Notes under the pieces: generated by a model
The model's database searches: none
Told to the model about the DNA's origin: nothing
The model's input: only the letters and a program-made list of their open reading frames with translations
Made by a program: the position numbers and the translations under genes
Shown here: piece by piece, positions 1-6,186 of the stretch
Layout of the letters: every line of letters begins with the position of its first letter
Position numbering within the stretch: the stretch's first letter is position 1
NCBI GenBank assembly: GCA_934675625.1
Contig: CAKURH010000084.1
Coordinates: forward strand, 1-16,476
Length of the DNA stretch: 16,476 bases
Reading direction: 5' to 3'
From: an uncultured Kiritimatiellota bacterium
GTDB taxonomy: Bacteria; Verrucomicrobiota; Kiritimatiellia; RFP12; UBA1067

Positions 1-122
1 CAGCATTTGACGAACGGGCCCCTCTCGAAAGAACCTGCTTTCTTGGTTGGGTGCACACTATTCTAACGAATCGCGATCCCGCCGAGCCTGTCTAGGCAGG
101 TCTTGTGCGCCATGCGGCGATT
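1..122. other. Left-edge stretch without a recognised gene
   Basis: I see no credible coding sequence or RNA gene here. A small hairpin, GAAAG-AACCTG-CTTTC at about 28-43, could belong to the end of an upstream gene outside the window, but it has no T-tract. The promoter of the first gene begins at the right end of this stretch. Confidence 0.4.
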
Positions 123-131
123 TGGTAGAAT
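123..131 (+). promoter_or_regulatory. Extended -10 promoter of the RpiB-like gene
   Basis: The sequence TGGTAGAAT is an extended -10 element (TGn plus TAGAAT). It predicts a start near 138 and a leader of about 28 nt that contains the AAAGGAG ribosome binding site at 151-157. The preceding bases (TGCGGCGATTTGG) closely resemble those before the tRNA-Leu promoter at the other end of the window. No good -35 box is visible. Confidence 0.6.
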
Positions 132-165
132 ACCGCCATCCAAGCGAAAGAAAGGAGTTTTTCAG

Positions 166-771
166 ATGAAGACAGTCAAGGACAAGCAGATTCTGATGGC
201 GGCGGACTTCGCGGGCTATCCGCTGAAGGAGGCGATTCGGGAATACCTCGAAAAGAAGGGGTGGACGGTGACGGACATCGGCGTGAAGGCCGATTCCGAC
301 CCGAACGACACGGAGCTCATGTTCCATCGCATCGGCCTTCGGGTTGGCGCGATGATCGCCGAGAAGGAGTTCGAGCGCGCGCTCGTCTTCTGCGGCACGG
401 GCATGGGCATCCACATCGCCGCGTCGAAGTGTCCGGGTGTCCATGCGGGCGTCGTCGAGTCCGTCCCCGCCGCGTTCCGCGCGATTACGGGCAATGGCGT
501 GAACGTCCTCGCGATGGGCGCGTTCTACGTGACGCCCGAACTTGGCAAGCAGTGCGCGGACGCCTTTCTCTACAATGACTTCGGCAGCGGCTGGGAGTGG
601 TGGCCCGACTTCGACAGGTTCCACCAGATCGCGATTGACGAGCTCAACGCCTTCGACTACGCGGCATACAAGGCGAACGGCTTCAAGGTGAAGCATCTGG
701 GCGACTGCGCCTGTCGGCTCTACGACCGCCCGGAAGGCCTCTCGTCCGTGCCGCTCATGTGCAGACGGTAA
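166..771 (+). CDS. RpiB/LacA/LacB-family sugar-phosphate isomerase with altered active-site residues
   Basis: This 201-residue cytosolic protein is expected to interconvert an aldose and a ketose phosphate. The ATG at 166 is chosen because AAAGGAG lies 9 nt upstream; an ATG at 103 would put the start before the promoter. Family signs are the N-terminal beta-alpha unit with D14-F-A-G, the CGTGMG loop with Cys76 (the catalytic base in RpiB) and the NVLAMGA strand near residue 113. Two family residues are not kept: the His of the usual DH(A/V)G motif is Phe15, and the His of the QHNDTN loop of E. coli RpiB is missing (the loop reads GNGVN). The protein is about 50 residues longer than classical RpiB, with a Trp-rich segment (G-W-E-W-W near 142-146) and a C-terminal Cys pair. 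Substrate is unknown; ribose 5-phosphate is not certain. It is monocistronic, with its own promoter and terminator. Confidence 0.85.
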   Translation: MKTVKDKQILMAADFAGYPLKEAIREYLEKKGWTVTDIGVKADSDPNDTELMFHRIGLRVGAMIAEKEFERALVFCGTGMGIHIAASKCPGVHAGVVESVPAAFRAITGNGVNVLAMGAFYVTPELGKQCADAFLYNDFGSGWEWWPDFDRFHQIAIDELNAFDYAAYKANGFKVKHLGDCACRLYDRPEGLSSVPLMCRR

Positions 772-808
772 GTCGCTCGAAGAAAGACGGAACCGCGAAG
801 AGCGGCGT

Positions 809-826
809 GGCGTCAGGACGCCTTTT
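809..826 (+). terminator. Intrinsic terminator after the RpiB-like gene
   Basis: GGCGTC-AG-GACGCC forms a 5-6 bp GC stem followed directly by TTTT, 37 nt after the stop codon. It overlaps the last codons of the convergent gene on the other strand, which shows how tightly the two converge. Confidence 0.65.
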
Positions 827-1235
827 CGTGCGCAAGCAAGGCCACGGCCAGTTTCACGAGTTCAACGCAGGGGCGTTTCCTGTAATAGGCCGCCGTGCGG
901 GTTTCGGGTGCGCCACCTGTTGTGGCGCCTGTTCCCGCGAGAAGTTCGCGACAGACGATTGATCCGGTTTCGGACTTGAACCGTGCGCAGAAGTCTTGGA
1001 TGGAGGGATAGGCCGTCATCTTGTCTGGGCCATGGCGCATGCCGAGGACGAGTGCCGCCGCCGAGACGGCACCGCAGACCTCGCGCATGCGACCGATGCC
1101 GCCGCCCAGTCCGCACGAAATTCGCTTGGCGAGTTCTTCATCTAGTCCAAGTTCGTCCGCAAACGCCGTGAAAACCGCTTGCGAGCAGTTGCATCCGCTC
1201 CGAAAGAGCGCTTCTGCCTTTTCCATTCTGTTCAT
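813..1235 (-). CDS. C_GCAxxG_C_C family protein (putative redox-active)
   Basis: This 140-residue soluble protein matches the C_GCAxxG_C_C family, described as putative redox-active or metal-binding with no established reaction. The diagnostic cysteines are present: G-C15-N-C17-S-Q near the N terminus, C41-G-L-G-G-G-I-G, then C54-G-A-V-S-A-A-A-L-V-L-G (the GCA-like core, here CGAVSAAAL), C83 and C95, plus a late C123. The start is the ATG at 1235; another in-frame ATG lies three codons on. No Shine-Dalgarno sequence is visible. Instead a TGCTATAAT promoter element ends 10 nt before the ATG, so the mRNA leader should be only a few nucleotides. It is convergent with the isomerase gene and lies downstream of a glycosyltransferase, with no obvious functional link to either. 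Confidence 0.85.
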   Translation of the reverse strand: MNRMEKAEALFRSGCNCSQAVFTAFADELGLDEELAKRISCGLGGGIGRMREVCGAVSAAALVLGMRHGPDKMTAYPSIQDFCARFKSETGSIVCRELLAGTGATTGGAPETRTAAYYRKRPCVELVKLAVALLAHEKAS

Positions 1236-1244
1236 GGGACGGTG

Positions 1245-1253
1245 ATTATAGCA
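1245..1253 (-). promoter_or_regulatory. Extended -10 promoter of the C_GCAxxG_C_C gene
   Basis: On the minus strand the sequence reads TGCTATAAT, a perfect -10 hexamer with the TGn extension. Transcription should start about 7 nt downstream, near 1238, only about 3 nt before the ATG at 1235. No -35 box is evident. It overlaps the stop codon of the upstream glycosyltransferase. Confidence 0.65.
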
Positions 1254-1255
1254 TA

Positions 1256-2104
1256 TTAGCCGCGATGAAGGATGTAGGTGGCACCGACGAGAATTCGTTC
1301 GGCGTACATGACGGTGGCCAGAATCGGATGACGCAGCAACCGCTTCCATTTTCCGTTCTCGACGAAGACGCCGAAGAATCGATACGCAAGCCCGAACTGT
1401 CGACGACAAATCGCGTCGTTCTTCCACTTGCGGCGATAGTCGTCTACGGACTTCGCGTAATAGGCCTTCTTCGCAAGCAGCCGCGCCAGTCCCTGATTCG
1501 CCTCGTTGTGCAGCAAGTGCCCCTTTGCAATCGCCGTCGGCGCACCCGCCGCGAGGAGGCGACGGTCGAGATCCCAGTCCTCGCACGCGACGAGGCTTTC
1601 GTCATAGCCGCCGACTTTTTCCAGCCAGGCGCGCGGAATGACGCGCAGACCGTCGATGCACGTGCCGTCATAGAACGACCGCTCGAAGTTGCGCGCGCGC
1701 AGACGCAACCCGTGGCCGACGCGATGTTCGGGGAGGTAGAGAGAGAGGGGGCGAAGTTGAGAAGTTGAGAAGTTGAGAGGGTGAGAGGGTGAGGTGGGCG
1801 AATAGAGAGCGAGGATTTCGTCGATTGTCTCGCGGGGGAGAATCATGTCCGCATCGACGAAGAGAACGACGTCACCCGTCGCCTCGCGCCACCCGCGATT
1901 GCGCTGGGCACAGCGTTCGGGCCCTTGCGTGAAGACGCGCGCACCGAGAGACGCCGCGATTTCCGGCGTGCGGTCGGTCGAGAAGTTGTCAACGACGACG
2001 ATCTCGACCCAGTCGCGCGCCGCGTCGAACGCGCGGATGCAGGCGGTGATGTTCGCCGCCTCGTTCTTCGTCGGAATGACGACGGAAAGTTCAGGCTTGC
2101 TCAT
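1256..2104 (-). CDS. Glycosyltransferase family 2 with an inserted tandem repeat
   Basis: This 282-residue protein has a GT-A fold. The N terminus (L-S-V-V-I-P-T-K-N-E) is the first strand of the nucleotide-sugar site, V-V-V-D-N at 36-40 follows, and the metal-binding DxD is D84-A-D86-M. The acceptor part carries the subfamily's A-R-N-F-E-R-S-F-Y, V-G-G-Y-D-E and E-D-W-D motifs. It probably adds a sugar to a cell-surface polysaccharide or lipid; donor and acceptor cannot be read. No signal peptide is visible. Residues about 105-118 are encoded by five 8-bp tandem repeats and appear to be an in-frame insertion between DxD and the conserved L-P-E-H motif. The ATG at 2104 fits family N termini but has no ribosome binding site; a TTG ten codons upstream has AGGAGG before it. 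A transposase relic ends 10 nt upstream and may have displaced the native leader. Confidence 0.85.
   Translation of the reverse strand: MSKPELSVVIPTKNEAANITACIRAFDAARDWVEIVVVDNFSTDRTPEIAASLGARVFTQGPERCAQRNRGWREATGDVVLFVDADMILPRETIDEILALYSPTSPSHPLNFSTSQLRPLSLYLPEHRVGHGLRLRARNFERSFYDGTCIDGLRVIPRAWLEKVGGYDESLVACEDWDLDRRLLAAGAPTAIAKGHLLHNEANQGLARLLAKKAYYAKSVDDYRRKWKNDAICRRQFGLAYRFFGVFVENGKWKRLLRHPILATVMYAERILVGATYILHRG
1753..1792. repeat. Five 8-bp tandem repeats inside the GT2 gene
   Basis: The plus strand holds three perfect GAAGTTGA units followed by two GAGGGTGA units, with further decayed G/T-rich sequence on both sides (about 1738-1798). On the coding strand the units read TCAACTTC and TCACCCTC. 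The low-GC, strand-biased composition differs sharply from the surrounding gene. Confidence 0.9.
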
Positions 2105-2114
2105 TTCAGGATTA

Positions 2115-2991
2115 TCAACGGCTTTCTGCAATGGGGTCTGTCCTCCTGCAATATTCTTGTTCAGCGCCAACGGCGTCTTGCGCGAGTTGGTCGATGTCTT
2201 CCGGGCGAACGCCCTTGTAGACGATTTCCACCGCGCCCGGCCCGGCGATCCACTGGGCGAGGCGGTTGAGCACACAGGCGTCGGCGCGCGTCATCTTCTT
2301 CTCGCCCGGCAGATAGGGCCAGCGGACGGGCGCGAGCATCAGCAGGTTGCCGACCGTCGGAATCGCGCGCGTAGGCGAAGAACCGCCGCGAGCACTGAAC
2401 CTGAAGAATCTCATGGGCCTTCAAGAGATTGTGGTTGCCGATTGCCGCGAAATGGCCGACGAGCCCTTCGCCCAGCGTCACGGGCAGGTCGCGCAAGACG
2501 GCGAAGAGCTCGGGGTGGGCGCGCTTCTCCCAGAGCCGTCGCGGGTTGTCGGCGAGATAGGCCCTCGCGTGGGCGACCGCCGCCGCGTCAAAGAGAATTG
2601 TATCGACGTAGCCCTCGGAAAAGAGCGACGACGGCGCACGCGCCGCCGCGCCCAACGCCATGTCGCGCGTTTCGGCACCTGTTACGTTAAGCGGTTTAGC
2701 GATGGTCTCGCGCTTAGGTTCGAGAACCGCCGCGCACAAAGGTCGACCGCCCGCCGCCGCGCCGCTCCGGCGGTCGGCCAGCGTCAGCGTGATCTGGTAG
2801 GTTCCCCGTCCACAGTAGTCCCAGTTGCGACAACGCCGCCCCATGCGATGAATCACGTCTCGCATCAGCGCACCCGTGTCTTCATCAAAGTGCCAGCCCG
2901 GACATCCGCGCCGTCTGTCGCTTTCTTCGTTCATGGCCGATCTGTCCACAGATGGCGGCAAACGCGATTTTATCGCCTCATTTATCGCCAT
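2115..2991 (-). pseudogene. Decayed RAYT/IS200-like transposase
   Basis: This is a relic of a Y1-transposase-related protein of the large RAYT-like type. The N-terminal part is recognisable: H-F-D-E-D-T-G, then M-G-R-R-C-R-N-W-D-Y-C-G-R and Y-Q-I-T-L-T-L-A-D-R-R. It then jumps to a late segment (L-F-S-E-G-Y-V-D-T-I-L-F, D-N-P-R-R-L-W-E-K-R-A-H-P-E-L-F, A-A-I-G-N, V-Q-C-S-R-R). The segment that should carry the HUH catalytic motif and the tyrosine is missing. Near 2370-2400 the frame shifts: the C-terminal block (G-N-L-L-M-L-A-P-V, P-G-E-K-K-M-T-R, L-N-R-L-A-Q) continues in another frame to the stop at 2115. From memory of the family, about 90 residues between V-Q-C-S-R-R and this block are also gone. 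The upstream frame alone stays open to 2161 but its tail is out of frame. It cannot be catalytically active. Start codon (2991 or 2934) is uncertain. Confidence 0.75.
2133..2143. repeat. Possible end motif of the transposase relic
   Basis: GGGGTCTGTCC (GGACAGACCCC on the other strand) lies within the last codons of the relic. I associate this motif with ends of RAYT-like transposase loci, but from memory only. A single copy here proves nothing. Confidence 0.25.
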
Positions 2992-3054
2992 AGAAAGCGG
3001 CTCATGCTCGGTTGACCGTCGCCTTCGGCCACCCCTTCTGCTGCCAGTTGAATT

Positions 3055-3297
3055 TCATGACTTCTTGTGACATTCTGCCAGGACACGTTTCACGCCCTCA
3101 ATGACCGGCGCAAGCGTCTTATACGGTTTCGGTATCGAGCGAAGCGTCTGATAGGCAAGCACCCAATCTTCATTCAATTCGTCATTCGCTGAGTGACGAA
3201 TTTCAAAGCAGCTGGACCATTCGTCAAAAAAGAGACGCATATACTTGATACTCGAGGCCGAAAAGTCGCGCGGTTCAATTGTCTTTGTCTGGCTCAT
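3055..3297 (-). CDS. Small unknown protein, predicted leaderless
   Basis: I do not recognise this 80-residue protein. It has no signal peptide, membrane segment or cysteine cluster; it is mixed charged/aromatic, with a W-S-S-C-F-E-I-R stretch near residue 27 and a Lys-rich C terminus, and is likely a small helical cytosolic protein. Evidence that it is a gene is mainly the perfect promoter TGCTATAAT immediately upstream: the hexamer ends exactly 7 nt before the A of the ATG, the distance at which transcription normally begins. There is no ribosome binding site. Base composition is visibly less GC-rich than its neighbours, as in the adjoining transposase relic, so it may have arrived with foreign DNA. 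It could instead be a fragment of a longer family. Confidence 0.55.
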   Translation of the reverse strand: MSQTKTIEPRDFSASSIKYMRLFFDEWSSCFEIRHSANDELNEDWVLAYQTLRSIPKPYKTLAPVIEGVKRVLAECHKKS

Positions 3298-3303
3298 GCC
3301 CGT

Positions 3304-3312
3304 ATTATAGCA
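3304..3312 (-). promoter_or_regulatory. Extended -10 promoter of the 80-residue gene
   Basis: The minus strand reads TTTTGCTATAATACGGGC followed by ATG. The +1 predicted 7 nt after the hexamer falls on the A of the start codon. The same TTTGCTATAATA string occurs before tRNA-Leu at 16231-16242. Confidence 0.65.
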
Positions 3313-3343
3313 AAAGATTTCTTGAACAGAAAAGTGTGCTTGT

Positions 3344-4228
3344 TTACGGCATCAGTCGTCGGCAGAGGCAAACGGCAGCCGCGACAAGCGGATGGCGACG
3401 TGAGATGGGAAACCCGCGAAGCGATTCGCGGACAAACGGATCCTGCGCATAGCGGAAGAAACCCTTGCGCGCCCGCAGCAGTTCCAGCGCCGAAAAGACC
3501 GCGCTGCCCTCGAAATAACGCATCACGTCGCCGCCGACACGCGCGGCAATCGCCTGTCGATTCCGAAGCGCGTCAAACTTGTAGGAAAAGTAGCGATCCG
3601 AACCAAGCGACGTCGCAAGAATGCCCTGCGACCCCGGTACATAGTCGTAGACGACATCGGAAATCGACGCGACCTTCTCTGCCCAACAGGCGCATTCGGC
3701 AATAAACGGCGCATCCTCAAACAGCCGTAGGTTCTCGTCAAACCGAATCGCATGGCGTTCAAGGAAGTCGCGGCGGTAAACCCCGCGCCAGACACCCCCC
3801 AGTTCGCGAAGCGCACCGAGGTCGCCGCCCGCGTTCCAGCGGCGTACGTCCGCGAACGAGTACCCGAAGAACGCCGGCAGCTGCACGGCGCGAATCGCCG
3901 CGTTGCCGACAAGATTGTAGTCGCGCTTCAAGGGCGCAACGTCGAAACTGGAGAGGACGAAATCCGCCGCCGTGCGTTCAAGCGCACCAAGCAATTTCGC
4001 GAAAAAATCAGGCCGTACCGTGTCATCCGCATCGACGAAAAAGACAGCCTCTCCCGATGCGCGGCGCAGACCCTCGTTGCGTGCCCAGGAAAGGCCACGT
4101 GAATCGGTGTCCTCGACAACGAGAATCTCGACGTCAAACCCCTTCGCCGCAGCCTCTACGGACTCACGCGTGCGCGGAAGCGTCGGACGGTTGCGCGGGT
4201 GGCACGGAATGATGACTGACGCTTTCAT
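3344..4228 (-). CDS. Glycosyltransferase family 2
   Basis: This 294-residue protein begins M-K-A-S-V-I-I-P-C-H, the first beta strand of a GT-A glycosyltransferase, so the ATG at 4228 is the natural start. I-L-V-V-E-D at 35-40 is the usual second strand, L-S-W-A-R-N-E-G-L at 46-54 is the conserved helix, and the metal-binding motif is V65-D66-A-D68-D69. A later F-E-D-A-P-F matches the E-D acceptor-side motif of GT2 enzymes. It probably builds a surface or capsular glycan; the sugar is not predictable. The start lies inside the end of the ParA gene (65 nt overlap, different frame) with no clear ribosome binding site, so translation may be coupled to ParA. It is the last gene of the minus-strand run, and I see no terminator after it. 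Confidence 0.83.
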   Translation of the reverse strand: MKASVIIPCHPRNRPTLPRTRESVEAAAKGFDVEILVVEDTDSRGLSWARNEGLRRASGEAVFFVDADDTVRPDFFAKLLGALERTAADFVLSSFDVAPLKRDYNLVGNAAIRAVQLPAFFGYSFADVRRWNAGGDLGALRELGGVWRGVYRRDFLERHAIRFDENLRLFEDAPFIAECACWAEKVASISDVVYDYVPGSQGILATSLGSDRYFSYKFDALRNRQAIAARVGGDVMRYFEGSAVFSALELLRARKGFFRYAQDPFVRESLRGFPISRRHPLVAAAVCLCRRLMP

Positions 4229-5138
4229 CGGCACTGGGCGCATCTGCCTCGGCGGTTGCCGGAGCGGATTCAGGCGTGGTGGCGGGGTCTGCGGGCGCCT
4301 CGGCGGGCGGCGCAATCGGTGCGGTCGGCGCCTGAACGGGCTGCGGCGGCGCGGCGAAGCGCGTCGGGTTCTTCGCCATGAACTCCCACGCGAACGCCTT
4401 GTACGCCTCGGCCCCCTTCGAGCGCGCGTCGAGGAAGACGACCGGCGTGCCCATCGACGGCGCCTCCGAGACGCGCACGTTGCGCGGGATCACCGTCTCG
4501 TAGACCTTCTCGCCGAAGTGTCCGCGCACCTCCTCGATCACGTCCGTCGTCAGCCGCGCGACGGAATTCACCATCGTGAAGACGATGCCGTTCAGCTCCA
4601 GCGCGGGATTCACCCCCGCGCGCAGCTTCTCAATCGAGCTCGTGATGAGCGCAAGGCCGTCCATCGCCAGGTATTCCGCCTGCGTCGGGATGAGGACGGA
4701 GTCCGTCGCCGCGAGCGCGGACGTCATGACGAGGCCCAGGGACGGTGGGCAGTCGAGGATGATGTAGTCGAACGCGCCCGACTCCTTCACCGGCGCGAGC
4801 ACCTTGCGGATCAGCTCCAGCCGGTCGTCGCGCATCGCAAGTTCGACTTCCGCGCCCGCAAGGTCGACTTCGGACGGGATGACGTTCAGGTTGTTCCACT
4901 TCGTGGGCTGGATGACGTCTGCGACGTCCTTCGAGCCGACGAGCACCGGATACATCGAGACGCCCGGTTGCTTTTCGAGGCCGAGGCCGAGCGTCGCGTG
5001 CGCCTGCGGGTCGAGGTCGATCACCAGCACCGCGCGCTTGCGGGCCGAGAGCGCCGCCGCGAGGTTGACGACGGTCGTCGTCTTGCCGACGCCGCCTTTC
5101 TGGTTTGCGATCGCAATGACTTTTGTCTGCCGTTCCAT
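4164..5138 (-). CDS. ParA/Soj-family ATPase with Pro/Ala-rich tail
   Basis: This 324-residue ATPase has the deviant Walker A motif K14-G-G-V-G-K-T-T at 14-21, D41-L-D-P, the Walker B-like I-I-L-D-C-P-P-S-L-G near 126-135 and the Soj signature P-R-N-V-R-V-S-E-A-P-S near 208-218. The family segregates chromosomes or positions large complexes by ATP-dependent dimerisation on DNA or nucleoid. Residues after about 250 form a Pro/Ala/Ser-rich tail of some 75 residues that is absent from typical Soj proteins (about 250-260 residues). No ParB lies next to it: the upstream neighbour is a conserved unknown, and downstream is a glycosyltransferase overlapping by 65 nt. The ATG at 5138 is used; an in-frame TTG at 5144 is possible. 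It starts 9 nt after the preceding stop, so it is probably co-transcribed. It may be chromosomal ParA or an orphan cargo-positioning ParA. Confidence 0.88.
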   Translation of the reverse strand: MERQTKVIAIANQKGGVGKTTTVVNLAAALSARKRAVLVIDLDPQAHATLGLGLEKQPGVSMYPVLVGSKDVADVIQPTKWNNLNVIPSEVDLAGAEVELAMRDDRLELIRKVLAPVKESGAFDYIILDCPPSLGLVMTSALAATDSVLIPTQAEYLAMDGLALITSSIEKLRAGVNPALELNGIVFTMVNSVARLTTDVIEEVRGHFGEKVYETVIPRNVRVSEAPSMGTPVVFLDARSKGAEAYKAFAWEFMAKNPTRFAAPPQPVQAPTAPIAPPAEAPADPATTPESAPATAEADAPSADESVSHHSVPPAQPSDASAHA

Positions 5139-5147
5139 AATCAAGAA

Positions 5148-5678
5148 TCAAAAAAGCTTTCCGTTCTTCTGCAGCTCGGCGATGTTGCCCTTCGCGCTGC
5201 GGTTGATCTCGCGCAGCCACAGCTCCACGAGCGCGACGTCCCACGGCTCGTCCACGCACTGGATGACCGCCGCGAACTTGTCGCCCGACGCAATGACCGA
5301 CTCCTTCACGCGCGCCGTGACGGCCGAGAGCCGGTCGGTCACGATCTGCTCGGAGAAGTTGTCTGACTTCAGGTGGTAGCCGTACTGGAGGATTCGCAGA
5401 TGCTCCTCGTGACTGCGGAGGAAGTTGAAGTATTCCTGCGCCGCCTCGCCGAAGCCCTCGAACTCGGCCTCCTGGAAATGCGGCAGGATGACGCGCGGCT
5501 GATGCGCCTCCAGCCGCCCCTCGCGGATGCGAATCTTCCCCGGGAAGTCCGCCAGCTCCGAGACGAGGTGGTAGTTGACGAGCGTGTTGCCGAACGTCTC
5601 CAGGCGGTGCGACGGCTCCAGCAGAAAGCGCGCGCTCTTCGCCGCGTACCAACGGTCAAACTCGGGATTGGCGCTCAC
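5148..5678 (-). CDS. Conserved unknown protein between YchJ-like protein and ParA
   Basis: I do not recognise this 176-residue soluble protein. The GTG at 5678 is preferred: it overlaps the stop of the upstream gene as GTGA and is preceded by GGAAAGGGAAA; an ATG at 5729 would overlap by 55 nt and add a Lys/Arg-rich stretch that merely mirrors the upstream SEC-C coding region. The N-terminal N-P-E-F-D-R-W-Y-A-A-K-S-A-R is basic and aromatic, the middle (H-R-L-E-T-F-G-N, F-N-F-L-R-S-H-E-E-H-L) is helical, and the C-terminal third is helical and charged. There is no signal peptide, membrane segment or cysteine cluster. The tight spacing to ParA (9 nt) suggests the two could work together, for instance as a ParA partner, but it has no visible ParB/HTH motif. 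That link is inference only. Confidence 0.7.
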   Translation of the reverse strand: MSANPEFDRWYAAKSARFLLEPSHRLETFGNTLVNYHLVSELADFPGKIRIREGRLEAHQPRVILPHFQEAEFEGFGEAAQEYFNFLRSHEEHLRILQYGYHLKSDNFSEQIVTDRLSAVTARVKESVIASGDKFAAVIQCVDEPWDVALVELWLREINRSAKGNIAELQKNGKLF

Positions 5679-6178
5679 TTTCCCTTTCCGCAGCACTTCT
5701 TGTACTTCTTGCCGCTTCCGCAGGGGCACGGGTCGTTGCGGCCGACCTTCGGCTCTTCGCGCACGATCGGCTTCTCGCCGACGAAATCGCCGTCCGCGAA
5801 CTTCCAGCCGTCCGCCGCCTTCACGAACTGGGCGAGCTCGTGGTGGTTGCAGAATTCGCCGTTCGCCGTGTAGAGCGCGCGGAACTCGACGGTTCCCGTC
5901 GTGTCGTCCTTCTGGCCGCCCTCCGTGCGGATGATCTCAAGCCCGTGCCATTCGGCGGCGCGCGACCACGACTTCGAGGACGCCTCGTCGAATTCGGCCT
6001 GGACGTCGGCCGTGGCGCTCGTCTTCAGGAACGCGACGTCGCCCGTCGCATACGAGGTGTAGCGGGCGCGCATCAGCGCCTCCGCCGTTTCGGCTTTCGC
6101 CGCGCCGGAAATGATCGGCCCGCAGCATTCGCCGTAGGTCTTGCCGGACTTGCAGGGACAAAGTTCTGAGTTTTCCAT
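5675..6178 (-). CDS. YchJ-like protein with two SEC-C metal-binding motifs
   Basis: This 167-residue protein has SEC-C zinc motifs at both ends: C7-P-C9 with C18-C19 in the first, and D-P-C151-P-C153-G-S-G-K-K-Y-K-K-C162-C163 in the second. Between them lies the NTF2-like YchJ domain with the characteristic A-L-M-R-A-R-Y-T-S-Y-A at about 34-44. SEC-C motifs bind zinc and, in SecA, contact SecB and the ribosome; the function of YchJ proteins is not established. The ATG at 6178 has AGGA 8 nt upstream. The gene starts 8 nt after the regulator's stop and overlaps the next gene by GTGA, so it is clearly inside a co-transcribed run, although its role has no evident link to the glycan genes. Confidence 0.88.
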   Translation of the reverse strand: MENSELCPCKSGKTYGECCGPIISGAAKAETAEALMRARYTSYATGDVAFLKTSATADVQAEFDEASSKSWSRAAEWHGLEIIRTEGGQKDDTTGTVEFRALYTANGEFCNHHELAQFVKAADGWKFADGDFVGEKPIVREEPKVGRNDPCPCGSGKKYKKCCGKGK

Positions 6179-6186
6179 GGTAGGTC

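Noticed and set aside
791..804. AACCGCGAAGAGCG as a copy of a dispersed repeat related to the one at the right edge
   Set aside because: Too short and too degenerate to distinguish from chance without a genome-wide count.
3972..5366. A 464-codon plus-strand frame opposite parA and the glycosyltransferase
   Set aside because: Arg/Asp/His-rich low-information translation typical of an antisense frame; parA motifs on the other strand are decisive.
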